Source: Celoporthe dispersa
Lineage: Eukaryota; Ascomycota; Sordariomycetes; Diaporthales; Cryphonectriaceae
Direction: 5' to 3'
DNA: 64,000 bases
NCBI GenBank assembly: GCA_016584495.1
Contig: WAID01000013.1
Span: 1,240,001 to 1,304,000, forward strand
Each line of letters begins with the position of its first letter. Position 1 is the first letter of the stretch. Shown one piece after another: positions 23,546-35,677 of the stretch. The position numbers and the translations under genes were made by a program. The notes below the pieces were generated by a model that saw only the letters and a list, made by a program, of their open reading frames with translations, was not told the origin of the DNA and did not search any database.

Positions 23546-25017
23546 CGTGACGGTGTTGGTCTCGCCAGTTCGGATGGGGTTTAGATCTGGGGGATGTGTC
23601 GGGCAGCGTGGCTGCTTGGAATGCGGCGAGGGCCCTTGAGCTGGAATGCGAACGGCTCCGGAGAGGTACCGTGAGAGAGGTGCCGAGACGAGACAGGAGT
23701 TCAGGCCGTCCTTCGAAGAACGAGGTATTGTGCTTTCCGGTAAGGATAGACAGACGGCGTTGGTCGGCGGAGGCTCAGTCGGCAGGTAGACTTGATGCAG
23801 GTCTCGCCGTAGGTCAAGGCAGACAAAAGGTGTCGGGGTGAATAGGGAAGAAGACAGGAGAGAGACTTGCGAGAGCAGCAGTGAAAGTGCTGAAACTTGG
23901 ACGAGATGATGGCCTGTGATGTTTTGTTGCCCCGCCACCGACTTTACCTTGGTGGTAAGCAGGATTGACAGGATAAGTCAATAAATCGCAGGGCTGGGGA
24001 AGCAGACGCCCCCGCCTCATGGATCGTCCCGCCGGCTCCCCAACCACCAGCTTCATGCGCTAGGCCGTTCTAGGCCAGTCTACCAGCATGGTCGCTCGTC
24101 CGTCAGCCTGAGCAGAAGCCAGCCAGCCTCGGGTTGAGAGAAGCAGGGGGGGGGAGGAAGCTGGGTCATGTTGACGGTTCTGTTGCTAGTACTTGACACA
24201 CCCAACTTGTTATCCATTTTCTTTGTGCTGGCACCTGTTGGCCGAAGAGGACGAGAGAGACCCTGAGAGTGAGGTCAACATCACTGGGCGGGAGCTTGGA
24301 CCCCTGCTAGCCCTCACTGACCTTTACATACGTCACGCCAGGTACAGGCTGATGGACTCCAGCGTGCCTGGGGACCCCCTGGTTCAGCACTAACTAGCCC
24401 ACTTTCAGATTCCAAAACCTCACCTCGAAAACCACGACCCATCAACGGACACGACCTGGTGGGATCCTTTGAGTGTGCGCTGCAGAGATATCTGCCTCGC
24501 TTTACTTTTAAATACTCCATTCATGACCATGACACCTCTGTCAGGAGAGGTGACGAGGACGACCAGTGGACCAGGCTCTCAAATCTTTCTATGTCGCCGC
24601 TTCTTTAGGCCCATGGTTGCGTCTACAGTCACGGTCCGAGGGGACCTAGCCATGTCTTTTGTGAGAGTTGTTCGGGATTCAGAGGGATCCTCGCGTCAAG
24701 CTGAAAGTCCCTGATGGCCGATACCAATCCAGTGGTGACTATATGGAACGGGCCTCTGCAAATCACAGCCTGCAGTCAATGGCTGTTGCGCGTGACTGAA
24801 GAAGCTTGTGGTATGTGTACTCGCACCCTGTCTTGAGTCGAAACTCGTCGGTGGTGTTCGTGATGACTAGGTATCGGTCACAGACCTCGAGGCGTCGATT
24901 GCTCGATGAACAAATGCCCAGGTTCTCTATTTCCTTCACTCCCTCGACCAGGCTCAGAGGCTCAGGGGCGACAAACTTTCATCCTTTTCCTTTCACAGTA
25001 CCTCCTTCATTGCTAGC
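23546..25017. other. Intergenic, no gene seen
   Basis: Leader of the microprotein on the left and C/T-rich leader of the Ser/Thr-rich gene on the right. A G-run is at about 24146-24154. No convincing coding frame. Confidence 0.55.
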
Positions 25018-26054
25018 ATGAGCCGCAATACTCCCCCAAGAGGAATCGATGTCGAGTTACAGAGCGTCGGGTCCGATGGCCGTTTCAGCCAGGTCCCGTT
25101 GAGCCACCCGAACCCGTTGTCGATCGGAGCCGAGGTCTACTATGCCAAAGAATCCCAACGCAAGAGAAGCCGCTGTACTGTCGTAATCGTTGTAATCCTT
25201 GCGGTCTTGTTCCTAGTCACGACGACAGTTCTTAGTACACTGTACGGCTTGCAAGCGGGTGGGGCTCCAGCGGTCCAGGTCATGACCACCACAGCGTCGA
25301 CAACCCAAATCCTCACCTCGCTGTCCACGGCTGTCGCGACCAGCACAACTTCGACCACCGACACAGAGACAGAGACAGTAATTTCCACTACAGTCAGCAC
25401 AGAGACTATCCGTGGCAAGGCCGAGACGACGTCCGTCACCACCATCGTCACAACAACGCTCTACCTCACGAGGGACGAGACCATAAGCCAAGCCACCACC
25501 GAGACGACGTCGGTCACAGCTGTCATCATGACAACACTGTACCTCACAAGAACCCAGACGACAGCCCTGGCTGGCCCTCGCCAATCGCACCGCCACTGAA
25601 CGAGACCAACTACTGTATCCCGTGGGGCGTTTATGGCGGCGTGGAGCTGCGCGATATCAATGGCAACTACGCTCTAGAGATCACCGGCGAGATACAGGAT
25701 GCCGTCAGGACAGGGCTCGACGTCGGCGACCAGAACTACCTGGCCCTGGCCCTGAGGAGCATATTCGAGTGTGTCACCGAGGACGAGTTGAGGCTCGTCG
25801 CGGCGTGCCAGTCGGGGTATCTTCGGATGTTCAACGGCATCGCCTGTCTGGGTGACGATCCCGTGTACAGCACAACCCATCCTGCCGTGGTGATCCCCGC
25901 GAACACGACGGCTTCAGACGCTGCCAAGACCAGTACAGTCACGGCTCTGCCTGTCATGAGTATCGCGGCTACTACAACTGCGGTATTCCTGAGAACGACA
26001 ACAACGGATGTCGTGGCGACACACACATTCCCCCCTCCCCCCGGGCTCTCATAG
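25018..26054 (+). CDS. Ser/Thr-rich single-pass membrane protein (frameshifted as given)
   Basis: The ATG at 25018 follows a typical C/T-rich leader. About 50 polar residues, ending in a basic KESQRKRSR patch, precede one membrane segment (VVIVVILAVLFLVTTTVLS, about residues 55-74), which suggests a type II signal anchor. A Thr/Ser-rich stalk follows with two similar units around ETTSVTTIVTTTLYLT. The frame then shifts near 25565: one base appears to be missing in a C-run. A C-terminal domain reads through NYCIPWGVYGGVELRDIN, with Cys residues in FECVTEDE, AACQSGY and IACLGD suggesting disulfides. With one base added the frame is 1038 nt (345 aa). No family is recognised. A wall- or surface-exposed protein is plausible by inference only. 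Confidence 0.7.
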
Positions 26055-26213
26055 GAGCTGAGGCACCCCTTGATGTGAAGTTGGCAACACAGGAGACTCG
26101 TCAGGCGTGGTAGGGTCCCCGTGTATATAATTGTAGCGCATTGAACGGGATTCGCAAAGTGAATAGATTCTTCATCCTACATACGATCACCAGTGCCCCA
26201 AACTTCGCATTCT

Positions 26214-27536
26214 TCACGTGGCCTCATCCACAATCTCCAAATTCCCAACCTTGAACGTCTTCCCCCTCCGATCCTCATAGTCCTTGCTATCATGATAATC
26301 CTTCACCCTCGCCCGCACATACTCCAACCCTTTTACCGGCGCTGCATCCTCCTGGCCCTCCCCAACCAGGCCCAACCTCTTCAGCAGCGGCGCCGGCGCC
26401 GGCTTGATATCCACCTCGTCCCCCGGCCGCACGAAGTAGAACAACCCCAGCCTGTTCCCACCAGCCTGGTCCTCAGGCGGGCGCACAACGCGGTGTGTTG
26501 TCGACCGCAGATACGAAGCCGACCAGAAGTCCAGCGTGTCCCCGACATTACATACGATCCCGCCGTCGACGGGCGGCACGTACCGCCACTCTCCTGTGGC
26601 CGTTCGGATCTGCAGGCCCGCCACGTCCTGGCTCCAGAGCAGCGTCAAGGAGCCGAAGTCGGTGTGGGCGCGGGCCCACGTGTTGTCTACGCGGGCATCG
26701 TCGGCGGGGGCACGAGGGTGATAGCACATGTAACGGAGGTGGTCGTCGGAAGGGTCGTCGTAGTGGTGGCGGGAGGCAAAGAAGTCCTCGGGTAGCTCGA
26801 GGATGAGGGCGAAGAGCTGGAAGACCTTCTGGGCTACGGCTAGGGCTTTCTTGAGTTTGAGTATTAGTTAGCAGGAGAAGGAGGAGAGAAGAAGAAGAAG
26901 AGATATGTAGCTCATTGATGATTTATGATTGACAGGGCTGGTTGGCAAAGTGAGGTGATCAGGTAAATGGGGTAGAGCTAACCCGTGAGAAGGCCTCAAT
27001 CTCTGGCTTGTAAGGCTCAAAGAACGGATGGCGCGGCTCGTGGTCATAGTGTTTGGTGAACTTGGCGTGATTGAAGGACTCGACATTGTCTCTCACTTCC
27101 GTCCCCTTGATGGTCTTCTCACCCAGCTCTCGATACCCGAAATAATTGCCGCTTGCAAAATCGCACTTGTATTGAGGCTGGCTCTTCTCCGCGTGCGGGA
27201 GGGCGAAGAAGGCCTGGCCGATGTCGTATTGTCGCTGGATCTCCTCGCCGGTGAGACCTGTTCCAATCACGCTGAAGAAGCCTGTGCGGTGGACCTGGAA
27301 TACAACATAAAAAAGGTCAGCAGGGTGCGTAGTTACATGAGTTATCATGCCCAGAAGAAATCACAATTTACAGCATCTCGCAACTCCTCGGCAAGTTTCT
27401 CTTTGCCACCCGGCGAGTCAAAGGTCGACAGGTCGAGGACCTTGATCTCGGCCCATGGTAAGTCGTGTTTCGTCTTCTCAGGCCTCTGCCATTTAGGCAA
27501 GGGTAATAGTTCAGCTGGATCAAGTGCGATGGGCAT
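26214..27536 (-). CDS. 2-oxoglutarate/Fe(II)-dependent dioxygenase, isopenicillin-N-synthase-like
   Basis: Three exons (27536-27372, 27294-26983, 26849-26214) join into 370 aa without lesions. The N-terminal DIOX_N-like part contains HRTGFFSVIGTGL, typical of the IPNS/flavonol-synthase superfamily. The Fe-binding triad is His221-x-Asp223 (AHTDFGSLTLLW) and His278 (RSTTHRVV). Arg292 in RLGLFYF sits where the 2OG-binding RxS motif is expected, with Gly in place of Ser. These enzymes hydroxylate or otherwise oxidise small molecules, often in secondary metabolism, but no biosynthetic partners flank this gene. It lies tail to tail with the Ser/Thr-rich gene, with only 159 bp between stop codons. 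It is probably cytosolic, with substrate unknown. Confidence 0.9.
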
Positions 27537-28685
27537 AGTAAGCTTTTCGGCGGTGGTAAATGAGTATAACGGGTTTGTACGACAGACGCCGTGTTCGTGC
27601 AAGTCCCGAAGTTCAAGTGACTCCGGTGAGGTCCCCTCGGCGGAGCAGCTGCCTTAAATGCGGGCAAGACGTAGCATCGAGAGACATTTCCGGTGATCGA
27701 AGGGCGTACAGCATCCCGTTACATGCGGGCTCGGCAACGCGGAGTGACGTCTCGATGGCACATGAGGATGCAGTCTGCGTGGCAGTCGTTGATCAGGAGC
27801 ACGCCATAGCGGCTAAGATGATGAGGAGGGAGCATGCAGCTTTGGAGATCACCTTCATGTTGGGACAGCAATAGCAGATATGAGTTGCCTATCATAAATG
27901 ATAACTATGGCCTACCTCAATTTCTGTAGAGTTACTTCTCATCGAAATCATTAAAGGCATTTTCACTATGCAGAGGCAGGGGCTAACAAGAGCGTTCGGG
28001 TCAACTTGGCCACAGGATGAAGAAAGCTGAGGAATGAAAATTAGCAAGTATACGATTAGCCATAGGGATAAAGTCCTGGGCTTCACGATTACAGCAACTA
28101 TTGTCAATCCAGATGAAACAGTGCAGAGTACTCTATAATTACTCGATAGGAAGTTCTTGGCTTGGCCAGCCGCGCAGAGTTACATGTACGATTAATTATA
28201 TTCCAATTAGTGAGCCCTGCTTTGGGTTCCTGCGAGACACAGAATAGTAGAGCACACTGTTGAGGAAGAGAGAGAAAATACACAGCTGTTATACCGTTGT
28301 ATGCCTGTGCTCACTATGGGATGCACATCTGGGTAGACAACACCAAGTTGGATAATCGGGATTTTGGACCATGAGCCCCGTCGATTGAGTGGCGTTTACT
28401 ACTTACAACCAATCAAAAAAAAAAAAATGGAAACCCCAACGACGTTCGCTTCAAAGAAGTTTGGGATGAGGAAATTGTACATGGCTAGGGCAATGGCCAT
28501 CTGGGTAAGCCTCTGTCCTCCATTACATGTAGAACCTCTAGTGCTGAGTATCAAAAATAGGATATCTAATTAATAGATGTGAGTGTGTCAGACAGAAATA
28601 CAAAATTATGCTGGTATTATGGCTCGTAGATTGTCTTTGGGTGTCGTATACAATAAGCCGGCTTTAAAGTCTGCTAATCGACCCG

Positions 28686-28720
<35 letters not shown>

Positions 28721-30668
28721 TGTGTGTGTGTCAAACTTTGCATTGTCTACCTTGGTATGTACCATAACGTCCAGTTTCTCTCCAATCATACGACCAGGTG
28801 AGTATGCCCGGAACTCGAACCTGCCTGGGTGGCTGCCGGGCTGTGAGAAGTGAAGTGGTACTGCCTCGTCAGACAGCACAGCAGAGCCTGGCTGGCAAGA
28901 ATGAAAGAGGAGGCGATCGAGAGTATAGAATGTGTAGATCAAAAGGGCCGCAATACTAGACTACCCTGATCCGTAGAGCCTGAAGCTGCTGAGGCGAACA
29001 AATATGCCTTGACTGCAGATGCAACCAGAAGACCTACCATCTTGGGACTTGATCCGACGAGGCTCGGTCTAATCATTTAACGCTAGTGGGGCTGGTTTTA
29101 CAAGCCTGGGGGGTCGGGCTCGTGGCAAGTCGGGGCGGGTTGCTGTGTTTCGGAGATCCATCCACACACCCTCATATGAGACGACCCTGATGATCTGTGT
29201 GGTACTGTGCAGCACTAGACAATAAGGTTCATCCTACTCCTACAGTATTACCAAGCAGCGCCTTGCACGCGGTCGGCAGTGATGCGTATTCATCAGGCGG
29301 CCGGATCTGATCGTAATATGCAGGTGAACCTGTGATGATGTCAAGAATGCGAGCGGTGGGAGGTTGGCTACGGTACGGTTTTTATCAGCTATAGTGCGCA
29401 TATACTCTGAGAGAGATGAAGAGGGACAATTACAAAATGGTGGGTTTTTTGGGAGGTTGTTTTTTTTTTTTTTGGTTCTCCCCCCTCTTCATTTATTATT
29501 TCATTTCATTTTATTTTTTTTCTTTTCTGTTCCATCTCGAGACACACTCTCTGAGGCACAGGCTGACCCCTGTAACGCAGTACGCCCTCGTGACGGGTCG
29601 CAACAACCCAAGCCTACTGTAGAAACAGCCCTCGACAGTGCACGGCCCACTAGAGTAACAGAAGGTGGCCGCCTGCGCCCTGTAACCCCCACCATCCCTG
29701 ACATCAGCGTCGCCAAGGTGAGGGGGGGAGGACACAAGGGCAGGACAGAGGGGCTGTGAGAGGCCCTCGGTTAAGCAATGTCACCGCCAACCCCACCCCA
29801 CCCCTCTGACTGGGGCCTCTACCCATGTTAACGATTCTTTACATTTTGGGCAGTATTCCTTAACACACACTACGTGAGTAGGGCCTTGTGGGCTTACCCA
29901 CCCAGCCTCTGAAGAGGCCCAGCCTCAGCATCGTGGTCCCCCCCCGCCGTTTGCGATGACCAATTCTTTCTGAAATCATCGTGCTGAATCCAGGCCCGGC
30001 CAGTCCAGTCTTCTTTCAGCACTACCGACAACGGACCGGTTTTTGATCTCGCCAAAAACAATTCTTGCACGTTTCTACCAAATCTTTCAGGAAGAAAAAG
30101 AACAACAACCACCTTTATAGTATACCTGTACGCGATTATATCTCACACAGTCTTTGTTCGTCTCTCTGGCTCTGACTAGACCAAATCGGCTGGCTCGTCA
30201 ATCAGGCAGAGAAAAAGAGGGGTAATTATCACAGCGCCAGCCTTGTCTTGCTTTGCTGCAGGTGACGACGCAATCCACTTTCAGATTGCGGCACTTCACA
30301 TCCGGTCCGAGTCTTATAATATCCAGTCACACACACGCACAAGTCAAGATCCAGCCATCTGTCTTCACTACCATACGCACTTTCACACGTCGCCAGTCAC
30401 CACTGCATTCACCACCACGACCTTTTACCTGGCTGCAGCACGCATCATCGCCCGGGCTCATCTTGCCTTGCTTGGCCCAGCTGTGCTCAGCTGGCTGAGT
30501 CATCGTCAACAGAGGGGGAGTATAGGTTGTCGCTCGTCCAGGCTGCCAGCAAGATCAAGATCCGAGGGCCATCCGTCCTCCCTGTACTGCAGCGAGAGGC
30601 GCCCTGATCACGAGACATCTCGGAGAGAGCAGGTCGCACGGTCCTTGACCACTATAGCAGCCGCAGAC
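27537..30668. other. 3.1 kb intergenic region
   Basis: No gene is seen. The part from about 27880 to 28620 is clearly more AT-rich than the surroundings. Simple repeats lie at 28690-28731 and T-rich runs near 29460-29525. The last 500 bp are the C/A-rich leader of the NMN adenylyltransferase gene. Confidence 0.5.
28690..28731. repeat. Compound (GA)n(GT)n microsatellite
   Basis: An uninterrupted GA run followed directly by GTGTGTGTGT. Confidence 0.9.
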
Positions 30669-31710
30669 ATGGCTACCACATCTACTTCCGCGACTGCCGG
30701 CGCACACGCCTCGTCTTCCTCCGCCATTGATCCTATGGATCACGATCAGATGCAGGCTGCCGCGCAGGAAGAGGCGGCCGCAGCCCTGGCAAGCATCGTG
30801 CCGGACACACAACTCAATACCGAGACTTATCAGTTTCCCGCCGAGAGGCTGCGGCGGAGGCAGATCCATGAGGACAGAGTTCCTCTCGTCCTGGTTGCCT
30901 GCGGTTCCTTCCAGGTCAGTCCTTATCCTCGCCCTCTACCGTGGTGTGCGCAGCGCCGAACACGCGCCTCTTGCTAACCTGCCTGTTCCCATCCATCGCA
31001 GCCCCCTGACCTTCCTTCACCTGCGCATGTTCGAGATGGCATCCGACTATGCCAAGACCAATACCAAGTTCGAGATCGTCGGCGGCTTCCTCTCTCCCGT
31101 GTCCTCTGCCTACAAGAAGCTGGGTCTAGCCGCCGCCAAGCACCGAATACACATGTGCACCCTCGCCGCAGAGAAGACGTCCGACTGGGTGACCTGCGAC
31201 CCCTGGGAGGCTATCCAGCCCGAGTACGTGCCCACCGCTCAAGTTCTTGATCACTTCGACCATGAGATAAACACCGTCATCGGCGGCTGCGAGGATGTCC
31301 ACGGCAACAAGCAGCCCGTCCGGATAGCCCTGCTCGCCGGCGCAGACCTCATCCAGACCATGAGCACTCCCGGGGTGTGGTCGGAGAAGGATCTGGATCA
31401 CATCCTGGGCAATTTCGGCGCCTTCATCATCGAGAGAACCGGCACGGATATCGACGAGGCACTGGCGGGTCTCAAGCAGTATCAGGAGAAGATACATGTC
31501 ATCCCGCAGGTCATTGTGGTAGGTGGTCTTCTCGGACACGTTCACGTCATACAGCAGCATTTCTGTTTCCTTTTTTACTGACATCACGAGCAGAACGACG
31601 TTTCTAGCACAAAGGTGCGACTGATGAGGAAAAGGGACTTGTCTCTCCGGTATATTGTGCCAGAGCCGGTCATCGAGTACATCCAACAAAACAACCTCTA
31701 CCAAGAGTAA
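30669..31710 (+). CDS. Nicotinamide/nicotinate mononucleotide adenylyltransferase (frameshifted as given)
   Basis: Three exons: 30669-30914, 31002-31518 and 31594-31710. After a low-complexity Ala/Ser/Thr N-terminus, VACGSFQ at the end of exon 1 plus PLTFLHLRMFEMA in exon 2 rebuilds the nucleotidyltransferase signature GSFxPxTxxHLR. FEIVGGFLSPVSSAYKK, LLAGADLIQTM, FIIERTG and the C-terminal NDVSSTKVR (the ISSTxxR-type motif) are all diagnostic of eukaryotic NMNAT. The enzyme makes NAD+ (or deamido-NAD+) from the mononucleotide and ATP. Directly after the exon 2 acceptor there is a C5 run (31002-31006) that is one base too long for the frame. With that base discounted the gene encodes 292 aa, the usual size. 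Since NAD synthesis is normally essential, a sequence error is likely. Confidence 0.9.
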
Positions 31711-32850
31711 AGAAGGCCCCCATACGCAGGCAAGCGACCACAGTCATTCTTATATGAAGATACCATTGCTGTACAGCGCTTCTGTATTACACGTGGACGG
31801 GAAGAGGGAAACAGCGAGCGGCTGAGAGGAAACATTGGGATAATGACCATCGTCATCACGCAGCTGGTGCGGTTCCAGGCTTTGCGCCACCGTCGTCATT
31901 TTGCTTACGATCGTGGTGGCCCCTTGGGCAAAACCGTAACAATAGGCTTTGGCTCTACGGAGGGCTCCGCTCGCACAAATTGGTCATACCATTGATCACC
32001 TGGGCAGCGACGCGCCCTGGCCAGTGCCCTACATATACGTATCTAGCTGCTAGGGTTCACCTTCCAGTGTGCGCCCAGATGATCTTTTGGGCCGGGGCGC
32101 TTGGGATGTTATCCTCAGGCATTGCGCGAGAAATGCCTCGTTTAGAGAGATTGGGACGGCAAGCACTGTTTTCTTTTCCTTTTTCTCTCTCTCTCGGATA
32201 CCCATTCAGATGGTATCTCTTCTGGGAGACCTAGACCTTCTCATTTCCTGGCAAGCCTATCGAGCGGCGCTGCTAGAGGCTTAGGGAGGCCACTCCTAGC
32301 GAAGAACAAAAAAAAAAAAAAAAAAAAAAAGACAGCCCTGCATCGACTGCGGCACATTTCTCCATCCCGACCAGACAGACTCTCTAGCTTTCTTCTCTCC
32401 CATCTTCCCTCGGTTTGTTCTCCTTTTACCGGTTCTCGTCTAAATTCCGTCTTGAGGGACTTGAAAGCAACGGAAGCTCATTTTCATTTCACAAAGCTAA
32501 CATAAATAGCAAACTGCATAACTGTACTAGCCAAAGATAAAGTGAATAAATTAAGAGACTGAAGACGGAAGCTTGCGGGACGGAAAGAAAAGGAAAGAAG
32601 AAGAGAAGAAGGAAAAGAAAGAGAGAGAGAGAGAGAGAAAGAAAAACCAAAACCAGGCAACCAAACAACAAGAACTTCGGACACACACAAATTGCAGTGT
32701 GGTCAGCTCTGACCTCGACACCAATTCTGTCCGAACGGACAACAGACAAAGCAAACCCCTTGGACTTGAAAGATAAATCAACATACTGACTTTCAACCAT
32801 GACAAGGTGAGCAGAGAATGAAAAATCTCCGTCAGACCTCGTCTTCACCT
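31711..32850. other. Convergent intergenic region
   Basis: 3' flanks of the rightward NMNAT and the leftward low-complexity gene. It contains an A-run of more than 20 bases at about 32309-32330 and a GA-rich tract at about 32585-32645. No gene is seen. Confidence 0.6.
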
Positions 32851-35677
32851 CTACTGCGCTCTGCCCAAACCCTTCCTCCCGGAACGCCGCGTATACACAG
32901 TCCCACTCCGCGTCCTCAACCCCCCAGCGGCCCTGCCGACTTCCTCCTGCGTCGGCAGGGGCGCCCAGCTTACATTCCTCTTCTCCCTTGCCGTCGCCTC
33001 GGCATCACCAGATCTCCCCACCAGCGCCGCCTTCGCAGCAACCGTCGGCCGGGAAGACCTGCTGCTCCCGCCAGACCTCCCTCGTGGGCCGTCTCCCCGG
33101 GTGCTGGCTCTGTCCTGTGTGGTGAAGGAGCTGGCCCCCCTGCCACCCCTCCTCCTGTCGAGCGCGTTTCCGAGCGCAGCCACACGACGGCCATCCGCGG
33201 GACGTGCGCTCGCAGGCCGGTGGGCGGGCTGGATGTACTCTGGCGCGAACCACCCGAGCCCGTCCGCGTCTGCCTGCTCGTTCGGCCAGCTGCGATCCGT
33301 CCCTTCGGCATCGCTGCTGAGAACAGATCGGCCGCTGGGGCTCTGTGGTGCCACCACCACCGCAGGAGCAGCAGCAGCAGTCCTGCCCTGCGACCAGCCT
33401 CCGTCTTCCTCATCCCAGCTGTCGTCAACGTCCTGGATGCCGTCGACACCGAGCGAGGGAAGTCCGGCACCGCCCTTGTGAAGCGGTGGATTGGGCCACC
33501 TCCTGACCAGGTCGACGCGTTGGGAGGGCCTCCACCAACTCGGCGGATTTGTTCTGAGGTGAAGTGGATGGGCTTGTTAGCGGTGGCGGTGTGGAAGGTG
33601 CCTAGGCGGGGATTGAACGGTGCTGCTGGTGCTGGACGCTGGGTCTTTGAACTAGTGGTGGCGGCAGTGACGTGGCCGTCGTCGTCATTATCGCTGTCAA
33701 TGTCTGGATCGTTCATGGAGGTGATACTGGGTGGGATGGTGCTTGTTTCTTGGACGAGGTTGTTGGTGGTGGTTCGTCGGCCGCGCTTGGGTGGTGCGTC
33801 GAAGATAATGCCGTGCGAGGGGTTCCAGGTCTGGTCACCTCCTTTTCCTCCCCCTTCTCCCTTCACTGGTTGATCACTCTGCTGGGCGGCTAGTGGCAGA
33901 GGCTCTTTCTGGTGCTGCCGTTGTCTCTGTATTTGCTTGTCTACCGTACTGGCTCGGACAGGAATGGACCCCGGGTCGATCCTGGACGGCATGCGAGATG
34001 CGATTCCTGCCCCGAGACAGCATGGCTGCTGCCCTGACCCTTGGGGATTTGGAAGGAACCGCGGCTGTGCTCACTTGCTGGGCTGCTACCAATCGTAGCG
34101 GCAGGTTCACCTTTGCCTGTTTTGCCTACTTTGATGGTGTCCTTGTTGAAGAGTCCACCTGTGCCCGCATTCCCTCCTCTCGGGAGAGATGGCTGGGACC
34201 CAGACGTTGCGGTTGTCAAGCCCTTGTCCTTTGTCGTGGTGCTTGGACTCGAGAGACCGCCCTTGCCCGTGTTTTGACCTGTGCTCTCTGGGCTGAAGAG
34301 TCCGCCTGCGAGACTCAGTCTGTCTGTACTGATGGGAAGATTGAACCAGGACCCGGTAGTAGTGGCACCTGAAGCTGAAAGACGACAGACTAGGTCAGCG
34401 ACAACGCGTTTTCGAAGAGACAGCCACGATGTGGAATGGTGAGAAGGCAGGTTCAGAAGCTGAGGGTGGACTCACGCTGCTGCGCACCATCAGCCGTCGT
34501 GGCCTGGGTGCCTGGTGAGTTGCCCCGCTGAGCACGTCGAGGGGCTGGCATAAAGGGGCTCGAGGTAAAAATGCCCAGCCCTGTGACCACACCACTTGGT
34601 GCTGGCTTCGTGGTGGTTTTGACCGTGGGCTTGTCACGGCCGTGGGTGCGGTCCGACGTGCGAGACGGGGACGGCTGATCTGCTGCAGCAGAGAATGACC
34701 CAGGCCGTGCACTCCTGTGACCCTGTGCTGTCCGAGGAGGCGTCCGCATTCGTCTGCTGACATTATCCTGCCCAGACAGCACTCGGGGCTTCGGTGCACG
34801 CCTCAGCTCGCTGCGGACAGGACGAGACAGCGTCAGATCCCCCTCCTCTTCACCATCATTGACAAACACATCGTCATCACCGCCCATAGCCACATCCTCC
34901 GTAACGACCTCAGCATGGCTGCGAACCGGCCCAGCCACCCGCTGAAGAGCCCGCCGCCTCTGTACCTCCCGAGGCATAATCCTATTCCGCCCCGCCCACC
35001 ACGCCTCCGTACACCTCCTTCCCTTCCCACCCTTGACTGGCCGCCGCGCGATCACAGGCGCCCGCCGAAACGCAATATCAAGAGCCCGCCGCTCCTCCGC
35101 CCGCAGCTCGTCCAGGTCGCATCGCTCGGGTGGGCCCCAGTACCCCGAGAGATACGACGTGTGGCCCGAGGCGGCCCAGCGGCCCAGGCGCATGAGCCTG
35201 CTCGCGCCACTTGCGGTCCGAGGCGTTGGCTACGACACCGAGTCTCACGCCCTCGGCTGTGGTGGCGTCATCGGGGGGTGGTGTTAGGGGGTTGTAGGTC
35301 GTTCTCAGGCGGTGCCAGTCGAAGGCGACTTCCTCAGCTGTGCGGGAGCGGACGGGGTGGGGCTGGCGGGTGGAGGATCGAAGGAGCGATGCAGGGTAGG
35401 TGGCGGCGGTGGCGGTCCTCGCTGCTGTATCTTCGTCCTCGTCGTCGGAGAATGTGCCTAGTCTGGGCAGCTTGCTTGGGGGCGGCTGAGCAGGCGCGGA
35501 CCACATCTCGGGAGCCTTTTCGGCCCTTGCTCTCCGGTGCTCATCAGGTGGCTTGGGCCCTTGTGGTTTAGCAAGCTCAAAAGGCGAAACCTTCTGGGCA
35601 CGGCTTGCGCTGGAAGACATGGCATGAGGTTTTTCCCTTCGTGAGGATGGGGTGCGGCGGGCGTGGTAGGCCTGCAT
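32851..35677 (-). CDS. Large low-complexity protein, probably nuclear (three frameshifts as given)
   Basis: Two exons are supported: 35677-34476 and 34368-32851, joined by a canonical GTGAGT...CAG intron in phase (QQ-R-ATTT). The start is the ATG at 35677; the next ATG at 35620 is also possible. The protein is rich in Arg/Ser/Pro/Thr with acidic patches (SDDEDED, DSDNDDD). It has some ordered-looking segments: VAFDWHRLRTTYNPLTPPP, SGHTSYLSGYWGPPERCDL, QTWNPSHGIIFDAPPKRGRR and GIQDVDDSWDEEDGG. The basic clusters would suit a nuclear protein, but I recognise no family. Frame changes are near 35172-35190 (one base extra), 34010-34013 (one base missing in a C-run) and 33496-33503 (one base missing). 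Accounting for all three gives 2721 nt (906 aa). The C-terminal end is less certain than the rest. Confidence 0.6.

Noticed and set aside
27880..28620. Locally AT-rich DNA as a RIP-mutated transposon
   Set aside because: The AT shift is mild, no terminal repeats or transposase/polymerase remnants are seen, and the stretch is short.
28790..28830. Possible tRNA B-box (GGTTCGAGTTCC on the minus strand)
   Set aside because: No cloverleaf or acceptor pairing in the preceding 75 bases.
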